64,000 nucleotides of DNA, taken from positions 11,076,001-11,140,000 of the forward strand of contig AP031354.1 in NCBI GenBank assembly GCA_037833965.1, in the 5' to 3' direction. Shown piece after piece: positions 19,977 to 32,600 of the stretch. This DNA is from Marchantia polymorpha subsp. ruderalis (Eukaryota > Streptophyta > Marchantiopsida > Marchantiales > Marchantiaceae). The notes under the pieces were generated by a model that was given only the letters and a program-made list of their open reading frames with translations, made no database searches and had not been told where the DNA came from. How positions within the stretch are numbered: the stretch's first letter is position 1; each line of letters starts with the position of its first letter. Made by a program: the position numbers and the translations under genes.

Positions 19977-22900
19977 TGTAATAACCCACCAAAGGCTAAA
20001 ACTGCAGTATGGTGGTAAAAAGGTCAAACCCACAGGGACAGAGGCAACACACCGAGTACAAAGTGTCACGTTTAACAGAATTTTGGAGAGTTTGAATTCT
20101 CAGGCGACTGTCACTCCCAGAAATACTGCAGTGCTCAACTCGGAGGCCACTCGGAGGATGCTCAACTCGGAGGTCACTCGGAGGATGCTCGGAGGATGCA
20201 CAGTGCAGCGTAAGTCACTCAACACACACACCTGAAACTGGAAAAGCACAACTCGGAGGTCGGTCAGGACCTCCGCTTTAGGATTTCAGGGGGAAAGTCT
20301 CTCAAAAGTACACTCAGAGGCTCTGCAGGTAGTGACTCCCACTCCGGCTTTTACAACCCTCCCGCTAGTTTCTGCTAGCGTAGGGAACCCGGATTGGACT
20401 TCCCACTTCGGAACGAAGTCACTCATACGCGGTGGACGTCACCCTCGACTCACACTAAGCGCAGAGAGTACAGGCCCGACTGAGAAACTCAACTGAGACA
20501 CAATCCAATAACACACACACCATAACAGTCTATTGAAGAGTTTGAATTCTTAGGCACTTGTCATTCCCAGAATTACTACAGAGGTGTGCTCTGGGGGTGC
20601 CTTCTGCAGCGTAACCTGAATTGATAACCAAGGTTTACACGAAGTAACAAAACTTCACTTTGGCATTCAGGGGAAACGTCCCGTAGGAGTACAATCAGGA
20701 TAAATCACTCGAAGGAGTAAGGGGGAACTGCTCAAGTATCTAACTCGCAACCGGCTCTGAGCATCGGCAATCACCCGCAGGTGTAGATCCGCACTACTCA
20801 AGTCTCTAACCGGTATACTAGCTCTGAACATTCAGCCGAAGGCCTTCAGCTAGAAAATGCGGTACCTTCACTAAGTTGTAGCTCCTCTACGTGGTGCCAG
20901 GACTAAACGCACAAACACGCCGAGAAAGTGAGTTCCTGATCTGCACTTCCGAAACTGGAAGAATCCCAAGGCAAAACGCCTTGAACTACTTTATACCCTC
21001 TAAGGTCCTAACTAACACTACGCTGCACTACCTGCTACTCTAAACGCCTGCACGGAACCAAGCTACACTACTGCACTCTGCAGATCCGGTACTGCGCCTT
21101 CTGCGCGACGGACTGCCTCGCACTATCTCCCTACCCTGCCACTCTTCCGACCGGCTGCGCAACCCCAGCCGCCGAAGGACCCCGGTTACTTCCGACTCCA
21201 AGTGCGCCATAGTATCGCGCGCACCCGACAATAAGGCTTCTAATTTCCTCGCCACTCGCCGTCGACTCCGACTGTCACCCTCCGTCAACGCCGCCGCCCG
21301 AAGCTCAAACTCCCTGAGCGTGATCTTCTCTTGCGCCGCCACTTTCCAGTGGGTGTATCCTCTGAGACAGTGGGTCACCCGCGTCACCAACTCTTCTCGC
21401 GTCCGGCTGCTGCCTTCCACCTCTGCCAGCTGCATCTCCGCCTCCGCGCGCTGCGCCCTCAATTCCGCGCACTCGGATTGCAAGTTGCGCAACAACTCCT
21501 CATCCGCCTTGCGCGTGCTTTGACCTTCCTCTAATGCGTGCGTCTGGCGCGCAAGCTCCTCTATTAGAATGCGGTTTTGTCTCCGCTCTTCCTGCAATTC
21601 CAACTCAATCTTTGCCCGCATTAGCTCGACATCCTCCTGGGCTTTCGTCGCCGCATCCTTCTGCTATTGTTGCAGGGTTTGTTGTAGCCTCTTCGTGATC
21701 GCCAGGTGCTGTTGGAGGGCAGTATTCCTCATCTCCAATGTTTGGCACCTAGTGGCCCAAATGGCCACCTTGTTCCTCGTCCTGTTCTTGACTAACTCCA
21801 CATAAGACTGCGGTTTTCTGGGATTCGCGTGCTTTGCTGCCTTGCGATCCAAATATCGCAAGAGTGGCACTATCTGCTCGCACAGTACCCCTGTTGGCGT
21901 CCCACGCACAGAGTCCGCTTCCTGTTCTTCCGAACTCGTCTCATCTTCTGTTTCGAGGATTTCAGTCGCCACATAAGCTCTTGGCGACTCCCTGGAACTG
22001 TGGCGCGTGGCAGCTTCCGCCGCGACTGCCGCTCCACTCCCTGCTAATATATCCAAGGCAGTGGGGGATCCCACTGCCTAAGCCTCCGCTCCGGCTTGAT
22101 CTCTTGTTCCCGAAGGGGTCGGCGCCGCGGTCACTCTTGTCGCCTCTGCACCGCCCACTTCTACTGCCTGCTCTTCCGGCGCGATCTGTGCGGAAGGTGT
22201 CTTCGCCGGAGGTGTGTCCGCCGAAGGCGCCCGCACAAGAGTCGCCGGGTCTGTCCGCTTCGCAGTCGGCGAATCTGGCCGACTCTCAGTTGACCGACTC
22301 GCAGTCGACCGACTAGCAGTTGTCCGACTGGCAGTCGGATCCACTCTGCATGTCTTCACTCCGCTTGGCCTCTTTGCTAGAGGCGTTTTCTCAGAAGCGT
22401 CCTCTTCCGAAGACGACTCTCTCAGAGTCGTTGGCTCTGCAGCCAAACTCTTTTCTGCTTCCGCCCTGCTGTCCAGTTCAACACGCTGTTCTCGCCGACC
22501 TGCAGTTGGCCGACCTTCAGTCGGCCGACTCGCAGTCGGCCGACTGAAGGTTCACCTGACTTCTTCCGAAGGCATCCGCGCCTTCTGCGCAGAGGGGTTC
22601 ATCGACCTCCCCTGAACTTGCGCGATTATCTCCTCCTGCGTGGGCAGGACATTCCGCCGGACCGGAGTACGCCCGGTCTCCTCACTGCTAGTCGGCAACA
22701 CCATCTTACGTGCCCTCTGCTTCGGCCGGCTGTGAAGCTCGTGGGTTGGCCGACTACGAGTCGGCGCAGCGGGAGCTTCCGGCTGCCTGTCTTCTGGTCT
22801 CTCATCCCATTTCCGCTTCCAAGGTGCGCGCTCACTTCGATGCTCTTCTTCTGCTCTTGCCGGAGCCGGAGCTGGAGCTGGACTGGCAGGTGCTTTGTCC

Positions 22901-23746
22901 GGATCTGTGTCCACTTCGGCCTCCCGCAAGTATCTACCCGGATTACTCCGGGTTAGCAGCGGAAACCGCGCCCGCTCTGAAGCTGTCAAACATCCCATCG
23001 CTCGAGAGAACACGATCAGGTAAGGCGAAAGATGATTGAGGGACCCTCCTCTCTCTTCTTGCGCATGTTGGCGCGTCACCTTCCACAGGAGCCGTGCCCA
23101 ATGAACCGGAGCTCCTGACAACACTAGCTCCACAAATCCCACTTGCCAACCATGCATGTAGGCGGTCTTGGTCGGCTGCAATATTTGAAGCAATGCAGTC
23201 GCGACATTTCTCCGCAATCGATCTTTGTAATCCCGCGTCCGGAAACCGTTCTTGGGATGCTTGCCAACTTTGAAAAGATCATTGTAGGAGTTCTCTTCCT
23301 CCTTCGACACCTTCACGCTTTCGGCCTCGAAGAGGAGATATCCTTCCTCGCCTACACACCTTCCTAATACCTGCGCCCAGTGACTAATGTCCCACCTCTC
23401 TGGGTGGGGGCGGAATCCGCGCGAGGGCTGGTGTTTCTCCCGCAAATACTCGCGCACCATCTCCGGACACGTTCAATTCCATCCCCATAGGAGGAAATCA
23501 AGCTTCAACCTTGTCAACACATCCTGGAATGCGCGCAGACCGATTTGCGGCACTCTGAGTGGAGACACTCGCAGCTAGAGGGCCTTCGACATACTTCTCG
23601 CTCTCCCTACACACACAGACGTTCTTCCCTCCCGCTCGATCTCTCACAATCGCCGCTGCGCGTCGGCCGCTCAGACACTAACTAAAATCGCTCTCTCCTC
23701 CCTTGCGCGCTCAATTTCTCTACTCTCAAACTCTCTTCGGGGTCCG
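19977..23746 (-). mobile_element. Family-2 LTR, 5' end cut
   Basis: Begins with TGTAATAACCCACC (19977) and resembles the complete solo LTR at 44038-48903. It has R-U5 (to about 20980), TATA and hairpin (CAAGGCGTTTTGCCTTG on the minus strand, about 20970), then the family-2 ORF-L. It is interrupted at 23747 by the start of a plus-strand LTR. The palindromes here are of another type: repeats of CGACTCGCAGTCGGCCGACT-like units at about 22255-22340 and 22500-22550. Confidence 0.8.
21040..23592 (-). pseudogene. Family-2 ORF-L with in-frame stops only
   Basis: From the conserved start (Met at 23592, MSK) to RRRRSTGSAECSSVAWFRAG at 21040 the reading frame is not shifted, but it is broken by stops near 23575 (CAG to TAG), near 23470 (the W of WNW to TGA), at 22552, at 22075-22078 and at about 21662. 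Aligned by eye with the intact 857-codon copy at 44994-47567, the domains are the same: N-terminal W-rich domain, Ser/Thr/Pro/Arg-rich middle, coiled coil, conserved C-terminus. Confidence 0.8.
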
Positions 23747-24011
23747 TGTGGTACCCCACTTTTGGTATTTTTGAGGAAATTAAAACATTTTTGGAAACCT
23801 GTACCGCGGCAGCAGTGTAAATAGCCTTCGGTGCATCAAAACAGAGTGAAATTGGAAGATCGCAGAGATTCTCGAGAGAACTCGTAGAATCCAAGAGTTG
23901 GGTGCAACGTCGGGGACGGACACCACCCTACATACGGGCTCTAAAGGAATAACCCCTTCGGCGCAAGGCGCGAAATCCGCTTTCGACGCTGCGCCTGCGG
24001 CGCTAGAGGAA
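23747..24011 (+). mobile_element. LTR 5' fragment
   Basis: Starts TGTGGTACCCCACTTTTGG at 23747, inside the family-2 LTR (left flank GTCCG). It is broken off after 265 bp at GCTAGAGGAA, where the next LTR begins. The sequence matches the first 260 bp of the leftmost LTR (815 downwards). Confidence 0.8.
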
Positions 24012-26275
24012 TGTGGTACCCCACTTTTGGTAATTTTGAGGAAATTAAAACATTTTTGGAAAACTGTACCCTGGCAGCAATGTAAATAGCCTTCGGTGCA
24101 TCAAAACAGAGTGAATTCGGAAGATCGCGGAGATTCTCGAGGGATCTCGTAGAATCTAGGAGTTGGGTGCAGCAATAAGGACGGGCACCACCCTCCCTGC
24201 GAGCTCTGCAGTTAGGATCCCTACGGCGCAAGGCGCAAAACCCGCCTTCGGAGCTGTGTCCGCGGCGGTAGGGAAATCCTTCATATTTAGGTCAACCCCC
24301 GGACGCCTTTACCTAGCTAGGGTCTCGTTGGAAAGAGCTCGACGCACTGATTCCAACGAGCCCAAGAACGCCAACAGCGGATAAGGACTCCGGGAGTTAT
24401 GAAGGTTGTAAGATACTCAGCTCTTCGCCTGCGCACAGGCGGAGAAGTTTTGTCCTATGCGCGGACGAAGGAAGTTCGCCTGTGCACAGGCGAAATAGGG
24501 TTTGAGGTAGGCGCGAAGTTCGCCTACGCACAGGCGTCCGCCTGTGCACAGGCGCTTCAGCGTCGGCGGGAAATCCGCCTTGGGCCCTAGAAATGCGCCT
24601 TGTGAGGTAGAAATTGTACGGCGCCTTCTGCGCCAGCGCAGCGCCGCGGGCAAGCAAGGAGCCGCCAGAATAGTCAAATCCGTACGGACGGGACGGATGG
24701 ATGCGCTCTTGGACGGACGGAGTTGCGGCGGCGGAAGCGCCGACGAAGAGACAAGGAACGGACAGTCTGGACGGAGACGGCTGACCGCGGTCAACGCCTT
24801 CCGCACCCGCGCGTCGCCACGGACGGAATTCGCCTGCGCACAGGCGAGCGCCTGTGCACAGGAGGATGAAGTTCCGCGCCGGCGGAGAATCCGCCGAGGA
24901 GTTTGCCTGCGCACAGGCGGGAGTTGAACTTTTGTCCGACATGCGGACACACGCGTCGAGGCAGAAGGGGATTGGCTGAGGAGCGGCACGAACGAGTGTA
25001 CCGCGCAAGGCGGAAAACTTGCCTTCGGCCCTGCGCACCCATGTCCGCGGCGTAGTACGCTCGCGGAGTTCAAATCCGCCAATTCGAGCGTGAGAGTTTA
25101 ATCGGCGACGGCGGAGCGTGAAGCCGCGCGTGAGAGCGGAGACCGTTTCAGCGTAGAGCCGGCGCGGCCATCAATTGAGACGTCCTCCACGAGCAAGAGC
25201 CGACCATGACCTTCGACCGGGCGGCGGAGAGCGTCCCATTCTTGAATTCGCGATTCCATTCTCTTGTGCGAGCTGCGCGCGTCCATCTGCTGGCTGCTAA
25301 GCATTCTCGACATCGCCGCACAGAGGATTTCTTGGTGATTGAGGGAGAAGTGAGTGCGCGTGATTTGGAATTGAGGGCGATTAGAGTTTGCCGAGGAAGA
25401 AAGGAGCTCGAGCGGTGCGGAAGTAGAATGAGCGGGCGAGCGAACTCCAGGAACGCAATGACGAGACCGGGCCGATTGCGGATGCTGCCGCTTCGTCTAC
25501 CACAGAACGGGCTGCAAGAAAGCTCGATTTCTTGCTATGGGGATGGAACTACATCTGTGCGGATATGGTGCGCGAGTGGCTAGAGCCACAGGGACCACCC
25601 TCGCGCGGATTGCGTCCGCATGTTGATCGGTGGACAGTCCAAGATTGGGCGCAGGCATTGGGAAGATGTGCCGGCATGCCAGGGCATCTCCTCTTCGATA
25701 GTGAGAGCATCAAGGTGACCAAGCAGGAAGAGGCGCAATTTGTGGAGCTGTTCAAGACCGGGAGGTCTACCAAGAATGGGTACAGGACCCGCGATTACAA
25801 GGATCGATTCCGCCGGACTTTGTCCGCGGCGCTGATGCAATTACTGCAGCCACACCGCGCCTGCTACGTCACATTGTGGCAGGTCTCTTTTGTGGAGTGC
25901 GTCATCGAGGGAACTCCAATTCACTGGGCGAGCATCCTGCACAGGGTGATGCGACAGCACGCTTTTGAGGAGAAGGGGGGAACTCTAAACCATCTCTCTC
26001 CTTTCCTCATCAATTTTTATCGACAGCGGAATTGTTTGACAGCGGCGGAGCTTGAGCGTTTTCCGCCGTTGTCCGTCGACCATCCCGGGAAGTATGTGCG
26101 GGAGAATGAGGTCGACACTGATGTAGAGGAGTCACCGACTTCTACTCCGTCAAGGCGGAGGGACGAAGGGAGGAACACTCCTGCAGCACGAGCGCCGCGG
26201 AAGCGGCGATGGAGAGAGGAGTCCGAAGAGGAGCAGCATCAAGAACCCTCTGCTCCAATTCGACCGCGGCCGCTG
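24012..26275 (+). mobile_element. LTR1: 5' part of an ORF-L LTR, joined to pol
   Basis: Starts with TGTGGTACCCCAC (24012) and follows LTR2 (28443 onwards) for about 2.26 kb, clearly more diverged from LTR2 than LTR2 is from LTR3. It carries CGCCTGTGCACAGGCG palindromes (about 24430-24560, 24830-24930). At 26273-26275 it passes into the RT part of pol; the shared trinucleotide CTG marks the joint. The LTR 3' part, the primer site, gag and half of RT are missing. Confidence 0.85.
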
Positions 26276-28405
26276 GAAATATTCATAGATGACTTCTGTG
26301 TCTTTGGGAAGCGGTCCGAACACCTAAGTCACTTGAAGCAGACCTTCGATAAATGTAGAGAGAGCAGTTTATCACTGCATCCCGAGAAGTGCTTTTTCTT
26401 TATGACTAGTGGGATCTTGTTGGGTCATCGGGTCTCGGCAGACGGCATTGCGGTGGACATCGAGAAGGTCAAGGTTATACTCGAGCTTGAGCCACCCACG
26501 AATCTAAGAGAGCTGCGAGCATTCCTGGGTCATGTGGGCTACTACCGAAGATTCATACACCTGTATGCAATACTGGCGGCGGACCTGACCAAGTTGTTGA
26601 AGAAGGACGAGCCTTATGCTTGGGGTGCGAACCAGCAGTCAGCATTTGAGGCTCTTAAAGCGAAACTCACGACTGCTCCCGTACTAAGGAGTCCAGACTG
26701 GAATCGACCATTCCATGTTTACGTTGACACATCTGCATTCGCCATCGGTGTAGTACTGAGTCAAAAGGATGACAACAAAAAGGACTACCCGATCTACTTC
26801 GCGAGCCGACAGCTGTCTCTAGCAGAGCGGAAGTACACCACGACGGAGAGAGAAGCGTTGGGGATGGTGTACTCCTGTAAAAAGTTCCGTCACTACCTAA
26901 TCTGCTACGAGTTTGTGTTCCATGTGGACCACTACGCATTGCAACACCTAGTCAAGAAAGCCGACCTATCCGGTCGGATCGCCAGGTGGGTGTTGTTACT
27001 ACAAGAGTTCACCTACACAGTCCAGACCAGGAAAGGGGTGCACCACGAAAATGCGGATTACTTGTCCCGATTATGGACCCAGCCGACAGAGGAGGAATTG
27101 GTGGACGATTTTCCAGATGAAGAGTTATTTCAGTTGTCTGCAGGACATGAGTCCCGCTATGCCGACCTGTATCGATATCTGCTAACCCTCCAGTGTCCCG
27201 TAGGCATGGATTTGGAACAGCGAACTGTCTTTATTCATAAGGCAGGCCCGTACCAACTCCAGCAGGGGGTTTTGTTCAAGAAGATGGCAGATGAGCGCTT
27301 ATGCAGATGCCTGGAGGAATCAGAGGTACCAAGAATAGTGAGTGCGATGCATACAGAGGAGGCGGGTGGACACTATGCCACCAGGAACACGGTCACAAAG
27401 ATTCTAAATGCGGGGTATTGGTGGCCGACCATGTTTAAGGATGTTCTCGATTACATCCGCAAGTGCGACAGTTGCCAGAGGACGGGGAGACCGACGCCTA
27501 CAACACGCTGGCCCCTGACTCCCATCATGCCTCTAGCACCTTTCGAGAAGTGGGGCATTGACTTTGTAGGGCCGATACAACCAGTGACTAGAAGTACACG
27601 AAGGCGTTACATTCTGGTAGCAACGGACTACGCCACCAAAATGGTAGAGGCCAGGGCCACCAGAAGGGATGATGCTGCCACAGTGGCAGCCTTCTTGTTT
27701 GAGTCGATCATCACACGCTACGGATGTCCCTTAGAGCTAGTCAGCGACCGGGGCACGCATTTTCTGAATCAGATCATCGAAGATCTGACACGGTATTTCC
27801 ACATCAAGCACCGGAAGACTACTCCATACAATCCCAAGGCAAATGGACTGACGGAGAAGTCCAATGGTCTGCTGTGTAAAATACTACTCAAGGTCACGGT
27901 GAATCACGCTCACGACTGGGATACGAAGCTAGCAGCCGCTCTATGGGCGTACCGGACAGCTGAGAAGATCACGACCAAACAGACACCATACTTTCTGGTG
28001 TATGGGCAACACCCGATACTCCCGATCGAATTTGAAGTACCCACCCAACGAACGTTGGATTTGCAGAGGATGGGCGCAGAGGAGAGTCAGCTCTACAGGT
28101 TACAGGAGGTCACGCTGCTGGATGAGAGGAGACGAGACGCCGAAGATCGCACCAGGAAAATCCAGCTCCGCCGAAAGGAGAGATACGATAAAAAGATCAA
28201 ACCGGTACTCCTGCAGGCGGGTGATTTGGCATTGCTCTACGACAGCAGGCATGCCAGATTCCCAGGCAAACTGCACCTGAGATGGATGGGACCTTACAGG
28301 GTTGTCGAAGTCTTCCCGAATGGATCCATCCAACTTGCGGACCTGGCCGGCGATTTGTTAGGCACCCGAGTGAACGGGTGGCGGTTGAAGAAATACCACA
28401 TGTGA
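25206..28405 (+). pseudogene. ORF-L / pol chimera
   Basis: The ORF-L start (25206) is read for 125 codons; a 25-bp deletion near 25510 (loss of the AFEERLIARK-coding part) shifts the frame. From 25532 a single open frame of 957 codons contains most of the ORF-L N-terminal domain (to the IRPRPL segment), then switches in frame at 26273-26275 to RT from the catalytic FIDD onward, followed by complete RNase H, integrase and GPY/F module. RT lacks its fingers and most of the palm, so it should be inactive. Integrase is complete in sequence. Whether the fusion is expressed is unknown. Confidence 0.75.
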
Positions 28406-28442
28406 GTGTTCGCGTGGGCGCTCACAATTGAGGAGGGGAGCA
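26273..28442 (+). mobile_element. Duplicated pol 3' half and polypurine tract
   Basis: This 2170-bp segment matches 37451-39620 with, as far as I could see, one difference (GATACT at 28016-28021 against GATCCT in the other copy). It ends in the polypurine tract GAGGAGGGGAG (28430-28440) directly before the start of LTR2. It makes an arrangement LTR1-partial pol-LTR2-gag-pol-LTR3, a tandem element sharing its middle LTR. Confidence 0.9.
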
Positions 28443-29689
28443 TGTGGTACCCCACTTTTGGCAATTTTGAGGAAATTAAAACATTTTTGGAAAACTGTAC
28501 CCTGGCAGCATTGTAAATAGCCTTCGGTACATCAAAACGGAGTGAATTCGGATGATCGCGGGGATTCTCGAGGGATCTTGTAGAATCTGGGATTTGGGGT
28601 GCAGCAGTGAGGACAGGCACCACCCTCCCTGCGAGCTCTGCAGTTAGGACCCCTACGACGCAAGGCGCCAAACCCGCCTTCGGAGGTTGCGTCCGCGGCT
28701 GTAGGGAAATCCTCCATAATTAGGTCAACCCTCGGGCGCCTTGACCAAGTTTGGGTCCCGTTGGAAAGAGCTCGACGCACTGATTCCAACGAGTCCAAGA
28801 ACGCTTGGAACGGATGAGGACTTAGGGAGTTATCACTATTGGAAGAAACGGAGGCGGTCGCCTACGGCTGAAAGAGTTCGCCACCGGCGCGAATTCCGCC
28901 TACGCGGAAGGGGGAATCAAGTTTTGTCCTATGCGCGGACGAAGGCGTTCGCCTGTGCACAGGCGAAGTAGGGTTAGGGGAGGCGCGAAGTCCGCCTACG
29001 CACAGGCGACCGCCTGTGCACAGGCGCTTCGGCGTCAGCGGAAAATCCGCCTTGGGCCCTAGAAATGCGCCTTGTGAGGGAGAAAGTGTACGGCGCCTTC
29101 CGCGCCAGCGCAGCGCCGCGTACGGCGGAAGAGCCGCCAGAGTAATCAAATCGGTACGGACCATGCGGACGGGACGGGTGGATGCGCTCTTGGACGGACG
29201 GAGTTGCGGCGGCGGAAGCGCCGACGGAGAGACAAGGAACGGACAGACTGGACGGAGACGGCTGACCACGGTCAACGCCTTCCGCGCCAGCGCGACGCCG
29301 CGCACGGAATTCGCCTGCGCACAGGCGACCGCCTGTGCACAGGAGGATGTTCAAGTTCCGCGCCGGCGGAGCATCCGCCGAGGCTCCTGCCTGCGCACAG
29401 GCAGAAGTTGAACTTTTGTCCGGCATGCGGACACACGCGTCAAGGCAGAGAGGGATTGGCCGAGGGGCGGTACGAACAAGTGTACCGCGCAAGGCGGAAA
29501 ACTCGCCTTCGGCGCTACGCCCCCATGACCGCGGGGTAATACGCTCGCGGAGTTCAAATCCGCCAATTCGAGCGTGAGAGTTTAATCGACGACGGCGGAG
29601 CGTGAAGCCGCGCGTGAGAGCGAAGACCGTTCCAGCGTACAGCCGGCGCGGCCATCAAGTGAGACGTTCTTCACGAGCAAGAGCCGACC

Positions 29690-32600
29690 ATGACCTTCGA
29701 CCGGGCGGCGGAGAACGTCCCATTCTTGAATTCGCAATTCCAATCTCTTGTGCGCGCTGCGCCCATCCATCTGCTGGCTGCTAAACATTCTCGACGTCGT
29801 CGCACAGGAGATTTCTTGTTGATTGAGGGAGAAGTGAATGCGCGTGATTTGGAATTGAGGGCGATTAGAGTTTGCCGAGAGAGAAAGAAGCTCGGGCGGT
29901 GCGGAAGTAGAATGAGCGGGCGAGCGAACCCCAGGAACGCAATGACGAGACCGAGCAGATTGCGGATGGTGCCACTTCGCCTACCACAGAACGGGCTGCG
30001 CGCTTTCGAGGAGCGCTTAATAGCAAGGAAGCTCGATTTCTTGCTATGGGGATGGAACTACATCTGTGCGAATATGGTGCGCGAGTGGCTAGAGCCACAG
30101 GGACCACCCTCGCGCGGATTGCGTCCGCATGTTGATCGGTGGACAGTCCAAGATTGGGCGCAGGCGTTGGGAAGATGTGCTGGCATGCCAGGGCATCTCC
30201 TTTTCGACAGTGAGAGCATCAAGGTGACCAAGCAGGAAGAGGCGCAATTTGTGGAGCTGTTCAAGACCGGGAGGTCTACCAAGAATGGGTACAGGACCCG
30301 TGATTACAAGGATCGATTTCGCCGGACTTTGTCCGCGGCGCTGATGCAATTACTGCAGCCGCACCGCGCCTGCTACATCACATTGTGGCAGGTCTCTTTC
30401 GTGGAGTGCGTCATCGAGGGAACTCCAATTCACTGGGCGAGCATCCTGCACAGGGTGATGCGACAGCACGCGTTTGAGGAGAAGGGGGGAACTCTAAACC
30501 ATCTTTCTCCTTTCCTCATCAATTTTTATCGACAGCGGAATTGTTTGACAGCGGCGGAGCTTGAACATTTTCCGCCATTGTCCATCGACCATCCCGGGAA
30601 GTATGTGCGGGAGAATGAGGTCGACACTGATGCAGAGGAGTCACCGACTTCTACCCCATCAAGACGGAGGGACGAAGGGAGACACACTCCTGCAACACGA
30701 GTGCCGCGGAAGCGGCGATGGAGGGAAGAGTCTGAAGAGGAGCAGCATCAAGAACCCTCTGCTCCCATTCGACCGCGGCCGCTGTGCGAGCCATACAGCC
30801 GGCCGAAGCAGAAGGCACGCAGACTGGTGTTACCAGCCGACAGTGCGGACACGGCGACGATTGCGACGGAGAAAGGAAGTGCGTCGCCAGAGAGGCATGA
30901 GGAAGCGCGGACGACCGCAGGAGCGACGGGCCACGCTGCAACCTCGACGGGAGAGAGGCCGCCTACGGGCCAAGGGCCTCCGGAGTTACCACGTGCGACG
31001 CGGACAGATGTTCCGTTTGCGCACAGACGAGTTTCCGCGGACGGACGAGCCTCCGCGGACAGGCGATCACAAGTGGACGTGGATCTACGCTTACGCGTGG
31101 GAAGGAGCAGTCCGCCTGTGCACAGGCGCTCACCTGTGCACAGGACACCTCCACACGTGCCGCCTGTGCAGAGGCAAGAATCACCCCCGTTCCAACGTAG
31201 GAAGGGGAAGGAGCCGGCGGAAGAACCGCCTACGAGACACCGGCCCTCGGGGCCAGACCCTCCGGCGCACCACGCGCCGCAATTTGCGCCTTCGGCGCCA
31301 GGGCCTTCGAGCCGAGGAGATACGAGCAGGGAGCGTGCGGAGGCCGCACCATCGGCGGGAAGTCCGCCGATAGATGCGCCTTCGGCGGTAGGGCCTATAG
31401 GCCAAGGGACATCGGGCGAGCGGCCCCCGGCCATGTCGCCTTCGGCGATGGATGTCCGCGGCGCTACGCCTGCGGCGGACAAGGCGCCGGCAATTGCGCC
31501 TGCGCACGGGCCGGGCACAGCCCCCACGGACCGATCAAGGGAGCAGCAACAGACGGAGGAGCGGAGTGACTGTCCGCGGGATGGAATTTCGATGCGCGAT
31601 GCGCAATCAAACCCCGCGCAGCCAACCTCCGCTCGATCGCCTTCGGCGGCGGGCGACGGCGGCAGAGAGGACGCGGAAGACAATCAACAAGCGAGCGACG
31701 GGGATGCCGCACGGGTACATTCGCCTTCCGCCTTAGACATTTTGGCGACGAGCAGCGAGGCTGCAGCCGGGCCTTCGCAGGCAGCACACGTCGATGACGT
31801 GCAGCCCCACTCGGGGCAGTCGCCGACGCAATCAATGGCGACTGAAATTCTCCACTCGGATGATGACGACGGAGGCTCCACGGAAGAAATGTCAGGAGCA
31901 GAAGACACCGAGGAGGAGGAGGAGGAAATTGTTGGAGCGCCGGCGGCGGCGCTCTCTGAGCAGGTGATTCCGTTGCTGAGGTACTTGGATCGCAAGGTCG
32001 ATAAATACGCCGACCCACTCCAGCCGGGATCTTACATCGAATTAGTGCGCAGGCGGACTCGCACTAAAGTCCACACCAGCAAGCTATTAGCTAGAGTGGA
32101 CCAGGAGTTGAGGGAATTGAAGGAGAAGCATGCATGCTTGTGGGGTCAGTATAAGCTTAATCAGAAATTCTACAAGCACTCCGAGAAGATGAAGGATGAG
32201 AAACTGGACGAGCTCACCAAGGAGCAGGTGAAGGTCAAGGAAGCACTCATTTCTGAGCAGGCCCAGAATCGGATTTTGTCAGAGGAGCTCGTGCGACAGA
32301 CGCGGTTGTTGGAACAATGTCAGCTCGCACGGCAGGCGGATGAAGAGTTAATCCGCAGGTTACAGTCAGAGTGTGGCGAATTGAGAGCGCAACGTGCTGA
32401 AGCCGAATCGCAATTAGTGATAATTGAAGAGGATCGCAGGAAGGAGGCGGATCACACGAAGGTGGAGACGGCGAGGCGTGTCGCCCACTGTCTCAAGGGC
32501 TACGCCCACTGGGAAGTGAAGGCGCAGGAGAAACTCACACTGCGTGAGTTGGAATTGCGCGCAGCCGGGTTGTTGTCAGGCGACAGTAGGAGTCGGCGGA

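Noticed and set aside
30748..31683. 311-codon minus-strand frame opposite ORF-L (also 41926-42861)
   Set aside because: It lies opposite the GC-rich, low-complexity part of ORF-L; the composition (Ala/Gly/Ser/Cys) follows from the palindromes and codon bias. It is not kept in family 2.
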